Assembly (NCBI RefSeq): GCF_030704685.1
Contig: NZ_JAUZDX010000013.1
Location: 62,001 to 126,000, forward strand
DNA length: 64,000 nt
Source of the DNA: Acidovorax sp. A1169
GTDB taxonomy: Bacteria > Pseudomonadota > Gammaproteobacteria > Burkholderiales > Burkholderiaceae_C
Direction of reading: 5' to 3'
Positions 36,466 through 44,016 of the stretch are shown one piece after another. A program made the position numbers and the translations under genes. Below the pieces are notes generated by a model. It had not been told where the DNA came from and did not search any database. It saw nothing but the letters and a program-made list of their open reading frames with translations. Every line of letters begins with the position of its first letter. Position 1 is the stretch's first letter.

Positions 36466-36905
36466 CACTGCCCGAAACGGACGTAGGTGCCCTTGAAGGT
36501 GACGCCGGTGAGCATGCTGCCCGCGTGGCATTCGTAGTTGACCGGGTCCTTGTAGACCTTGCCCTTGAAGGTGCTGTGCAGGTCCACCACTGCGTTGGCG
36601 CCGCGCTTCTTGGCGAATTCTTCGAGCGAGATCAGCGTGGACAGGGCCACCCAGTGGCAGGCCTCTTCCTTGGTCCGGCCGCCGGAGGAGGTCTTGCGGT
36701 TGGCGGTTTCTTCACCGATGGCGGTGCCGCCTTCGGGCGTGGGCGCACCCGACAGGTAGAACTTGACACTGCCGTCGAGCTTCTTGAGCTCCAGGCCCAG
36801 TTGCACGGCCTCTTCCAGGGGCAGCATCAGGACCTTCTCTGCGTGGGCGGCCATGCTTGCGCCAGCCAGTACGGCCAGTGCCAGGATCGTTTTCTTGATG
36901 CTCAT
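36465..36905 (-). CDS. Secreted paralogue 1 of a tandem triplet in the APE locus
   Basis: The 146-aa protein has a signal peptide (MSIKKTILALAVLAGASMAAHA). The mature domain is shared with its two neighbours: KVLMLPLEEAVQLG, KLDGSVKFYLSGAPTP, CHWVALSTLISLEEFAKKRGANAVVDLHS and VYKDPVNYECHAG. Two conserved Cys are suited to a disulfide. Databases often label this family excinuclease ATPase subunit, for which nothing in the sequence gives support. GAGGGAAG lies upstream of the ATG. A periplasmic role in pigment handling is inferred from context. Confidence 0.75.
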   Translation of the reverse strand: MSIKKTILALAVLAGASMAAHAEKVLMLPLEEAVQLGLELKKLDGSVKFYLSGAPTPEGGTAIGEETANRKTSSGGRTKEEACHWVALSTLISLEEFAKKRGANAVVDLHSTFKGKVYKDPVNYECHAGSMLTGVTFKGTYVRFGQ

Positions 36906-36988
36906 GCTTTGCTTCCCTCTCTTGGGTCTCTTGGCGGATGAATGGATGGATGGATTGCCCGACCTGCCGTGGTGCGCGCAGGCCCGGC

Positions 36989-37432
36989 TCAGGGCGCCGT
37001 TCGCACGTAGGTGCCCTTGAACGCCACGACGGTCTGGTAGCTGCTCTGGTTGCACTCGAAGTGGACCGGGTCCTTGACGGTCTTTTCCTTGTAGAAGCTG
37101 TGCAGGTCGACCACGGCGTTGGCGCCCCGCTTCTTGGCGTTTTCCTGCAGGGCGATCAGGCCGGACAGGGCGGCCCAGTGGCAGGCGAACACTAGCTCCT
37201 TGCCGATGTTGCTGGTGCGGCGGTGCAGGTACTCTTCGCCAAGGGGCGTGGCCGTCCCCTGCGGCGCGGGGGCACCCGACAGGTGGAACGTGACGCTGCC
37301 GTCGAGCTTGCCCTCCCGGATGCCCCTGGCCACCGTCTCTTCGAGCGGCAACAGCGACGCCTTCTCCTCGCGCGCATGCGCCACGGTGGCGGCCGACAGC
37401 AGGGCCAGGGCCAGAACCAGTTGCTTCGTCAT
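36989..37432 (-). CDS. Secreted paralogue 2 of the triplet
   Basis: The 147-aa protein has a signal peptide (LVLALALLSAATVAHA). It shares SLLPLEETVARG, KLDGSVTFHLSGAPAP, CHWAALSGLIALQENAKKRG, ANAVVDLHSFYKEKTVKDPV and the ending FKGTYV. It starts 4 nt from the stop of paralogue 3, so the two are co-translated. The second conserved Cys is kept (FECNQSS). The RGANAVV block vaguely recalls YbjQ-type proteins, but that link is uncertain. Confidence 0.75.
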   Translation of the reverse strand: MTKQLVLALALLSAATVAHAREEKASLLPLEETVARGIREGKLDGSVTFHLSGAPAPQGTATPLGEEYLHRRTSNIGKELVFACHWAALSGLIALQENAKKRGANAVVDLHSFYKEKTVKDPVHFECNQSSYQTVVAFKGTYVRTAP

Positions 37433-37436
37433 CGCA

Positions 37437-37865
37437 TCAGACCTTGGCGTAGGTGCCCTTGAGCGTCACGCCGATCACCACGGCGCCGGCATGGCACTGG
37501 TAGGTGACCGGGTCCTTGACGGTGGCACGCTTGTAGTAGCTGTGCAGGTCCACCACGGCGTTGGCGCCCTTTTGCTTGGCCGATTCCTGGAAGGCGATCA
37601 GCGCCGACAGGGCGGCCCACTTGCAGCCATAGGCATCGTCCTTGCCCACGCCGTTGGTCTTCTTGTTGGCGATGTCTTCGCCCAGGCGGGTGCTGACCCG
37701 GGGCGTTTTGGCGCCCGAGAGGTAGAACTTGACGCTGCCGTCGAGCTTGCCCTGCTCCACGCCCATGCGCACCACTTCGTCCAGGGGCAGTGTCAGAACG
37801 GTATTGCGGGCCTGTGCCGCGCCCACGGCCGACAGCGCGGCCAGTGCCAGTATCCATTGCTTCAT
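37437..37865 (-). CDS. Secreted paralogue 3 of the triplet
   Basis: The 142-aa protein has a signal peptide (MKQWILALAALSAVGAAQA). The mature part carries VLTLPLDEVVRMG, KLDGSVKFYLSGAKTP, CKWAALSALIAFQESAKQKG, ANAVVDLHSYYKRATVKDPV and YQCHAGAVVIGV. It is the first gene of the triplet in transcription order. GGAGAA lies upstream. All residues conserved among the three copies are kept, arguing that all are functional. Confidence 0.75.
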   Translation of the reverse strand: MKQWILALAALSAVGAAQARNTVLTLPLDEVVRMGVEQGKLDGSVKFYLSGAKTPRVSTRLGEDIANKKTNGVGKDDAYGCKWAALSALIAFQESAKQKGANAVVDLHSYYKRATVKDPVTYQCHAGAVVIGVTLKGTYAKV

Positions 37866-37951
37866 GCGGGTTCTCCTGCTGGGTAGTTGCCCCTCCGCGC
37901 GGGAGAGGCGGTTTCGAATGGCTGGTGTGGCCTGGCGCTGCGCGCCTGGCT

Positions 37952-38374
37952 TCAGGCGCCGACGCTGATGCGCTGCATGAGGTTGCGGATCCAGCGGTTG
38001 TAGTTGGGGTGGATGCGGCGGCCATCACCCGCCTCGGCGTAGTTGAGGTTGTAGCTGTTCAGGTAGTCGATCTTGTAGCCGGTGTGGTCGTAGCGCACCA
38101 CGATGGCGGCCATGTGCTTGCCGTTCTTGTCGTACTGCAGCTCCAGGGTGCCCGGGGCTTCGCGGGTCACCGCCCAGCCCAGCGACTGGCCGGCCAGGAT
38201 GATGCGATCGCGCACCTGTGCCTGGGTGGGCACGTAGGCGCTGGTGAAGACAACCTGCGGCGCATCGACGAGGGCCTCGGCGCGTGCATGCACCGTGCCG
38301 CTATGCAAAGCCAGTGCCAGCACGGCACCGATGGCCAGGGCGCTGCCCCGAGCGAAGGATTTCTCAATTCCCAT
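37952..38374 (-). CDS. Exported protein of the APE locus, unknown function
   Basis: The 140-aa protein has a signal peptide (ALAIGAVLALALHSGTVHARA). A small domain follows with SAYVPTQAQVRDRIILAGQSLGWAV, TLELQYDKNGKHMAAIVVRYD and YKIDYLNSYNLNY, ending IHPNYNRWIRNLMQRI. It begins 3 nt after the ApeR gene stop and precedes the triplet. The pattern of a conserved Asn/Tyr-rich end suggests a small periplasmic or outer-membrane-associated protein. Confidence 0.7.
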   Translation of the reverse strand: MGIEKSFARGSALAIGAVLALALHSGTVHARAEALVDAPQVVFTSAYVPTQAQVRDRIILAGQSLGWAVTREAPGTLELQYDKNGKHMAAIVVRYDHTGYKIDYLNSYNLNYAEAGDGRRIHPNYNRWIRNLMQRISVGA

Positions 38375-38377
38375 TAC

Positions 38378-39631
38378 TTACTCCCTCCAACGTTTGAATA
38401 TCAAGGATGTGTTGATGCCGCCGAACGCAAAATTGTTGCTCATCACCACGTCGGTTTGCAGCTGGCGCGCCTGGCCCATGATGAAGTCCACCGCGCCGCA
38501 ACGCGGGTCGGGCTCGGTGAGGTTGGCATTCTGGGCGAACCAGCCCTCACGCATCATCTCCAGCGTCATCCAGGCCTCCAGCGCGCCGCAGGCGCCCAGG
38601 GTGTGGCCCATGTAGCCCTTGAGGGTGCCCACGGGCACCGCGCCGCCAAACACCGCGTGCGTGGCGTGGCTCTCGGCGATGTCGCCCTGGTCCGTGGCCG
38701 TTCCGTGCGCATTGATGTAGCCGATGGCGTCGGGTGCCAGGCCGGCATCGGCCAGTGCCATGCGCATGGCCTGGGCCATGGTGACCGGGTTGGGGTGCGT
38801 GACGTGGGTGCCGTCGGAATTGGTGGCAAAGCCGATGATCTCGCCCAGGATCTGCGCGCCGCGCGCCTGGGCGTGCGCGAGCTCTTCGAGCACGAAGGTG
38901 CAGGCGCCCTCGCCCAGCACCAGGCCGTCGCGGTGGGCGTCAAACGGCCGGGGCGTGAGCTCGGGCGTGTCGTTCTTGGTGCTGGTGGCGAAAAGGGTGT
39001 CGAACACTGCCGCCTGGGTGGCGTCGAGCTCTTCTGCGCCACCGGCCAGCATGGCCAGCTGCTTGCCGCTCTGGATGGCCTCGTAGGCGTAGCCCAGGCC
39101 CTGGCTGCCCGAGGTGCAGGCGCTGGACGTGGGGATGACGCGGCCTGTGGCGCCAAAGAACACGCCCATGTTCACCGCGGCCGTGTGCGACATCATCTTG
39201 ATGTAGGTGTTGGCGTTGATGCCCTCGGTGCTCTTGCCGGCGATCATGCGGCCGAAGTCACCGATGGCGGCCGGCGTGCCGGCCGAGGAGCCGTAGGAGA
39301 CGCCCATGTGCCCGCTCTTGACGAAGGGGTCGCCCAACAGGCCGGCGTTCTCCAGCGCGATCTCGGTGGCGCGGGTGGCCATCAGCGCCACGCGGCCCAT
39401 GCTGCGCATGGTCTTGCGGTTGTAGTGCGCGGGCAGCTCGAAGGGCGCCACGGTGCAGCCCAGCTGGGTGCTCAGGCCCTCGTAGCCTTCCCACTCGTGC
39501 ATCACGCGGATCACGTTGCGGCCACTGAGCAGCTGGCTGCGCACTGTGGCCCAGTCGTTGCCCAGCGGGCTCAGGGCGCCGATGCCGGTGACGACCACGC
39601 GCTTCTTGCCTGTTGTTGTTGAGGTGCTCAT
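38378..39631 (-). CDS. apeR: Beta-ketoacyl-ACP synthase (FabF-like), ApeR-type
   Basis: The 417-aa condensing enzyme has the Cys-His-His triad: TSSACTSGSQG near residue 170, INAHGTATDQGD and GYMGHTLGACG. The Gly-rich end SNNFAFGGINTSL is also kept. It would perform a ketosynthase step of aryl polyene chain building, by analogy with E. coli ApeR. It overlaps the ketoreductase gene by 4 nt (ATGA). Confidence 0.92.
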   Translation of the reverse strand: MSTSTTTGKKRVVVTGIGALSPLGNDWATVRSQLLSGRNVIRVMHEWEGYEGLSTQLGCTVAPFELPAHYNRKTMRSMGRVALMATRATEIALENAGLLGDPFVKSGHMGVSYGSSAGTPAAIGDFGRMIAGKSTEGINANTYIKMMSHTAAVNMGVFFGATGRVIPTSSACTSGSQGLGYAYEAIQSGKQLAMLAGGAEELDATQAAVFDTLFATSTKNDTPELTPRPFDAHRDGLVLGEGACTFVLEELAHAQARGAQILGEIIGFATNSDGTHVTHPNPVTMAQAMRMALADAGLAPDAIGYINAHGTATDQGDIAESHATHAVFGGAVPVGTLKGYMGHTLGACGALEAWMTLEMMREGWFAQNANLTEPDPRCGAVDFIMGQARQLQTDVVMSNNFAFGGINTSLIFKRWRE

Positions 39632-40401
39632 CCAACCATCCCCCCATTGACCGAGATCACCTGGCGCGTGATGTACGACGCTTCTGCCCCCAGCAGAAAG
39701 GCGACCACGCCGGCCACCTCGTCCACCGTGCCCATGCGGCGCATGGGAATCATCGCCAGGGAGTGCTCCAGCACCTCTTCGCTGACCATTTCGGTGTCGA
39801 TCAGGCCCGGGGCCACGCAGTTGACGGTGATGTCGCGCTTGGCCAGCTCGATGGCCAGCGACTTGGTGGCGGCGATCACCCCCGCCTTGGCCGCGCTGTA
39901 GTTGGCCTGGCCCCGGTTGCCCATGAGCGCCGAGACCGATGCCAGCGTGACGATGCGCCCGGGCTTGCGCCGGCGCACCATGGGCATCACCAGCGGGTGC
40001 AGCACGTTGTAGAAGGCGTCGAGGTTGGTGTGCACCACGCGGTCCCACTCCTCGCCGGTCATGGCGGGGAAGGCGTTGTCCATGGCGATGCCGGCATTGC
40101 AGACCACGCCGTAGTAGGCGCCATGGGCCTCGATGTCGGCATCGAGCGCGGCGGCGCAGGCGGCGCGGTCGGCCACATCGAACTGCAGCACGCGCGCACT
40201 GCGGCCCAGGGCCTGTATCTCGGCCACGGCGCTCAGCGCCTGGTCCATGCCACTCTTGCAGTGCACCACGATGTCGTGGCCGTCACGCGCCAGGCGCAGG
40301 GCGATGGCCCGGCCTATGCCCCGGCTGGAGCCGGTCACCAGCACGGTCGTGGCAGCAGTGGGCGATGGTGGTGGTGTGGTTGTCTTCGTCAGCTCGTTCA
40401 T
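39628..40401 (-). CDS. apeQ: 3-oxoacyl-ACP reductase (FabG-like), ApeQ-type
   Basis: The 257-aa short-chain dehydrogenase has the NADPH-binding TGSSRGIGRAIAL, NAG in VVCNAGIAMDN, the Ser of SVSALMG and the catalytic YSAAK. It reduces the beta-keto group after each condensation. The first ~15 residues are a Thr/Pro-rich extension. It is placed between the ApeR and ApeP genes as in other APE loci. Confidence 0.92.
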   Translation of the reverse strand: MNELTKTTTPPPSPTAATTVLVTGSSRGIGRAIALRLARDGHDIVVHCKSGMDQALSAVAEIQALGRSARVLQFDVADRAACAAALDADIEAHGAYYGVVCNAGIAMDNAFPAMTGEEWDRVVHTNLDAFYNVLHPLVMPMVRRRKPGRIVTLASVSALMGNRGQANYSAAKAGVIAATKSLAIELAKRDITVNCVAPGLIDTEMVSEEVLEHSLAMIPMRRMGTVDEVAGVVAFLLGAEASYITRQVISVNGGMVG

Positions 40402-40470
40402 TCTCGGTATCGATGGCGTGTTGTCTGTGTAGAGGTGGGCTTGCCTGGGGCCTGGGGCCTGGCGGCCTGG

Positions 40471-40959
40471 TCACTGGCCCGTGGCGGGCGATGGTGGAAT
40501 ATAGGCGCTCCCATCCACCGGCTCAAAGACGGAAATGCGCGCGGTTGCCAACTCATTCGCGCCATCGGCTTCGATGCGGCAGTCGAACATGCTCAGGCCG
40601 TTGTCGCCCAGCAGCTCGCAGCGCACGCTGATGGTGAGGCGGGTACCGGGCGCAAAAAAGGGCTGCGCAGTCTCGTACCGGCGCGAGCCGAGCAGAAAAC
40701 CGATCTGTACCGCCCTGCCCTTTTGCAGCGCACGACAGCCGGCCCAGGCTGCCACCGTCTGCGCCATGTACTCGATGCCCACCCACGAGGGCATGCCGGC
40801 ATCATGCATGAAAATCCCGTCGCGCGGCACCGTGACCTCGGCAACGGCGCTCTCGTCGTCGGCGGCCAGCAGGCGGTCCAGCAGCAGCATGGCGCTGCGG
40901 TGGGGCACGTAGTTCTCTATGGGTAGAAGTTCACTGCTCATCGGCTTGTCGTCACTCAT
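40471..40959 (-). CDS. apeP: 3-hydroxyacyl-ACP dehydratase, ApeP-type hotdog
   Basis: The 162-aa hotdog-fold protein starts MSDDKPMSSELLPIENYVPH. It contains PHRSAMLLLDRLL and FMHDAGMPSWVGIEYMAQTVAAWAG, the family's catalytic helix region. It would dehydrate 3-hydroxyacyl-ACP, probably together with the ApeI-like domain fused to ApeH. The ATG overlaps the ketosynthase stop (TGATG). A second start at 40941 is also possible. Confidence 0.88.
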   Translation of the reverse strand: MSDDKPMSSELLPIENYVPHRSAMLLLDRLLAADDESAVAEVTVPRDGIFMHDAGMPSWVGIEYMAQTVAAWAGCRALQKGRAVQIGFLLGSRRYETAQPFFAPGTRLTISVRCELLGDNGLSMFDCRIEADGANELATARISVFEPVDGSAYIPPSPATGQ

Positions 40960-42158
40960 CAAGCGGCCTCGAACAGCAAGGTGCTGTTGCTGCCGCCAAA
41001 GGCAAAGGAATTGCTCATCACCACGCGCGCCGCGCGCCCCAGCTGCTGGCCCGGCGCCACGGCGGCCAGGGCCGGCATGGTGGGGTCGGCCACGCCATCC
41101 CACCAGTGCACGGGCAACACGCCCTGCGGATTGTGCTGCAGCACATGCCAGGCGACGGCGGCCTCCAGCGCGCCAGCGGCGGCCAGGGCATGGCCGGTGA
41201 GCGGCTTGGTGGAGCTTACCGCGACATCCAGGCCCAGAACGGCCTGCACCGCCCGGCTCTCCATGGCGTCGTTGTGCGGCGTGGCCGTGCCGTGCAGGTT
41301 GACATAGTCCACGGCGGCCGGCTGCATGCCGGCGCGCGCCAGCGCCTGCTGCATGGCGGCCACGGCGCCCTGGCCCGTGGGGTCGGGGGCGGACATGTGG
41401 TGCGCGTCCTGCGACTCGCCCCAGCCGGCCAGGCGCACGGGGCCCGCGTCGCGGCTCAGCACGAAGAAGGCCGCCGCCTCGCCCAGGTTGATGCCCCGGC
41501 GGTGGACCGACAAGGGGTTGCAGCGCTCGGCAGACACCGCCTCCAGCGCGCTGAAGCCGCCCACGGTGAAGCGGCCCAGCGCATCGACGCCGCCAGCGAC
41601 CACCACATCGGCCATGCCCGACTGCAGCAGCCGCGCCGCCGAGGCCAGGGCCTTGGCGCCCGAGGAGCAGGCGGTGGAGATGGTGTGCGCAGGCCCGCGG
41701 ATGCCCAGGTGCTGGGCCAGGAAAGCGGCCACATTGCCCATCTCCTGCACGGGGTACGCAAAGCCCGGGGGAAAGCACCCTTCGCGCGCCAGGTGGCGGG
41801 CTGCAGCCTCACCCTCTTCGATGCCCGCCGTGCTGGTGCCCACCACCAGGGCCACGCGCGTGGGGCCACAGCGGGCAATGGCCTGCGCCACCGCGCCCTG
41901 CAGCGCCTGCAGGGCGCCCCAGGCCAGCGCGTTGTTGCGCGAGCGCTGGTGCGGCGGCGCAAAGTCGAGTGCGGGCAGCACAGCGCCCTCGGGCAGGCAG
42001 CCCAGGGGCAGGGTGCGGCCGGGGGAATAGCGGTCGGTTCGCTGCAGGGTCTGCGGGTCGGTGGCGGCGAAGAGGTTGGCGCGCATCGCTTGCGCGCTGA
42101 GGCCCAGCGCGCTGCAGGCCGATGCGGCATTCAAATAGACATGCGGGCGGGTGGTCAC
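40959..42158 (-). CDS. apeO: Beta-ketoacyl-ACP synthase, ApeO-type
   Basis: The 399-aa ketosynthase has the active-site STACSSGAKA near residue 163, VNLHGTATPHND and KPLTGHALAAAGA, all three catalytic residues present. In E. coli ApeO works as the catalytic half of a heterodimer with the chain-length-factor-like ApeC, whose homologue is at 52882-53643. The GTG start at 42158 overlaps the lipoprotein stop by 4 nt. Confidence 0.9.
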   Translation of the reverse strand: MTTRPHVYLNAASACSALGLSAQAMRANLFAATDPQTLQRTDRYSPGRTLPLGCLPEGAVLPALDFAPPHQRSRNNALAWGALQALQGAVAQAIARCGPTRVALVVGTSTAGIEEGEAAARHLAREGCFPPGFAYPVQEMGNVAAFLAQHLGIRGPAHTISTACSSGAKALASAARLLQSGMADVVVAGGVDALGRFTVGGFSALEAVSAERCNPLSVHRRGINLGEAAAFFVLSRDAGPVRLAGWGESQDAHHMSAPDPTGQGAVAAMQQALARAGMQPAAVDYVNLHGTATPHNDAMESRAVQAVLGLDVAVSSTKPLTGHALAAAGALEAAVAWHVLQHNPQGVLPVHWWDGVADPTMPALAAVAPGQQLGRAARVVMSNSFAFGGSNSTLLFEAA

Positions 42159-42739
42159 GAAGGCTCCTGCGCCGGGGCGCACAGTTGGGAGCCCCCGGGC
42201 GATTCGACGCGCAAGGTGAAGGGCCCGCCAGGGTAGATGATCTCGACGGCCGAATCGCCGATGAACTGCACGCGCACCTGCTCGCGGCCGTCGCGCAGCA
42301 GGCGGCGGCCGGTGGCAGATGCCTCCACGCTCCAGGGCGGCTGCACGGCGCGCTGCACGGCGCGTGCGGGCCAGAAGGCCAGTTGCAGGTCGCTGAGCAC
42401 CTGCTCGGGCGCGAGCTGCGCGGGCCAGTGGCGCGAGAGCTGTTTGTCCCACTGCCAGCCGTCCCACACCAGGGTGCCCATGCCCTGCCCCATCACGAAG
42501 AAGGCCAGGCGCACGGCCTCGGCATCCACTTCGAGCAGGGCTTCGAGCTGCTGCGCGGGCCGGCCGGGCACCTCCACCGTGAGGCGCTGCTGCACGGCGA
42601 CCTCGCAGCGCAGGGCTGCGGGTGCCAGGGCCAGCAGGGGGCTGCGCGCGGCATCAGGGGCGCCCAGCGATGCGCAGCCTGCGAGCAGCGCGGCACACAC
42701 CGCGGGGGCCATAGCACCAGGAATTCGCGCGGGGTTCAT
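42155..42739 (-). CDS. apeN: DUF3261 lipoprotein, ApeN-type
   Basis: The 194-aa outer-membrane lipoprotein has a lipobox AALLAGCASLG with Cys near residue 22. The mature part matches DUF3261 (GTLVWDGWQWDKQLSRHWPAQL, LSDLQLAFWPA). This family is a constant part of APE loci and probably acts with the LolA-like and MMPL proteins in moving the lipid-linked polyene to the outer membrane. It overlaps both neighbours by 4 nt. Confidence 0.85.
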   Translation of the reverse strand: MNPARIPGAMAPAVCAALLAGCASLGAPDAARSPLLALAPAALRCEVAVQQRLTVEVPGRPAQQLEALLEVDAEAVRLAFFVMGQGMGTLVWDGWQWDKQLSRHWPAQLAPEQVLSDLQLAFWPARAVQRAVQPPWSVEASATGRRLLRDGREQVRVQFIGDSAVEIIYPGGPFTLRVESPGGSQLCAPAQEPS

Positions 42740-44016
42740 GCAGGCACAGCCCCCTGGCCTGGCGCCTGCCGCTGCTGCCGGCACACCTCGCCCAGCACCT
42801 GCAGGCGGCGCTGCGGCTCGGCGACATAGGGGTTCTTTGCGTCCCAGGCGTAGCCCGCGAGGATGGAGGAAATCATGCGCCGGATCTCGGGGTTGCTGTG
42901 CTGCTCGTGGAAGATCACGTCCTGAAAGCCCCCGTCGTACCAGCCCTGCACGAAGGCGCGGAAGGTGTTCACCCCTGCCTGCAGCGGCACGGCATAGTCC
43001 TGCTGCCAATCCACGGCCTCGCCGCGCCAGGCACGCGCTATGCAGCGCGCGGCCAGGCTGGCCGAGGTGACGGCGATGGTCACGCCGCTGGAAAACACCG
43101 GGTCCAGGAACTCGCCCGCATTGCCCAGCAGCGCAAAGCCCTTGCCCCACAGCGCGGTGACGTTGGCGGCATAGCCGGTGATGGAGCGGCCCGGCGTGTC
43201 CCACACAGCGTTGCGCAGCACGTGCGCCAGGCTCGGCGTCTCGGCGATGATGGCGCGCAGGCGCTCGACCTCGCTGCCTTCATACCGCGCCAGGAACTCG
43301 GGCGTGGCCACCACGCCCTGCGAGCAGCGGCCGCCGGCAAAGGGGATGGTCCAGAACCAGACCTCGTGGTGCACCGGGTGCACCGTGATCAAAATCTTGC
43401 TGCGGTCCATGTCGCCATGGGCGATGCCGTCTTCGATGTGGGTGAACAGCGCCCCGCGCACCGGGAAGTCCGACGGGCGCTCCAGCTGCAGCATGCGCGG
43501 CAGGATGCGCGCGAAGCCGCTCGCGTCGAGCAGAAAGCGCGCCTGCACCGTGTATTCCTCGCCTTCGGGCGAGGTGACCGACACCTCGGGCTGCTCGCCC
43601 GACACGTCCACGGCGGTCACCGTGTGGCGGTAGCGCACCTCGGCACCGGCCTTGGCGGCGGCATCGGCCAGCACCTTGTCGAAGTCGCCGCGCTGCACCT
43701 GGTAGGTGGTGCCCCAGCCGGGCGAGAACTTGTCGCGAAAGTCGAAGTCGGTGCGCAGATCGCCCTTGGCGAAGGCCGCGCCGTTCTTGTACTGGAAGCC
43801 CGCCTCCACCACATCCTGCAGCATGCCGGCCTCTTCGATGTAGGCCATGCTCTGCGGCAGCAGGCTCTCGCCAATCGAAAAGCGCGGAAAGGTCTCTTTC
43901 TCCAGCACCAGCACCTGGCGACCCTGCTTGCGCAGCAGGCCGGCGGCCACGGCGCCCGAGGGGCCCGCGCCCACGATCAGCACCTCGGTCTGTTCCATCC
44001 GACGTTGTTGCATCAA
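42736..44016 (-). CDS. Flavin-dependent halogenase-like oxidoreductase
   Basis: The 426-aa flavoprotein has the FAD-binding GAGPSGAVAAG at residues 16-26. It also has the WxWxIP-type motif typical of flavin halogenases (VWFWTIPFAGG, near residue 222), a Lys in FQYKNGAAFAKGD at the place of the halogenases' catalytic Lys, and LLGNAGEFLDPVFSSG. Relatives sit in xanthomonadin and flexirubin loci. It could halogenate the aryl head or act as a plain monooxygenase/reductase. It is inserted between the ApeM and ApeN genes with 4-nt overlaps. Confidence 0.8.
   Translation of the reverse strand: MMQQRRMEQTEVLIVGAGPSGAVAAGLLRKQGRQVLVLEKETFPRFSIGESLLPQSMAYIEEAGMLQDVVEAGFQYKNGAAFAKGDLRTDFDFRDKFSPGWGTTYQVQRGDFDKVLADAAAKAGAEVRYRHTVTAVDVSGEQPEVSVTSPEGEEYTVQARFLLDASGFARILPRMLQLERPSDFPVRGALFTHIEDGIAHGDMDRSKILITVHPVHHEVWFWTIPFAGGRCSQGVVATPEFLARYEGSEVERLRAIIAETPSLAHVLRNAVWDTPGRSITGYAANVTALWGKGFALLGNAGEFLDPVFSSGVTIAVTSASLAARCIARAWRGEAVDWQQDYAVPLQAGVNTFRAFVQGWYDGGFQDVIFHEQHSNPEIRRMISSILAGYAWDAKNPYVAEPQRRLQVLGEVCRQQRQAPGQGAVPA

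Noticed and set aside
36465-37865. Excinuclease-related function for the tandem triplet
   Set aside because: The proteins are ~145 aa, secreted and lack any Walker motif or zinc finger of UvrA.
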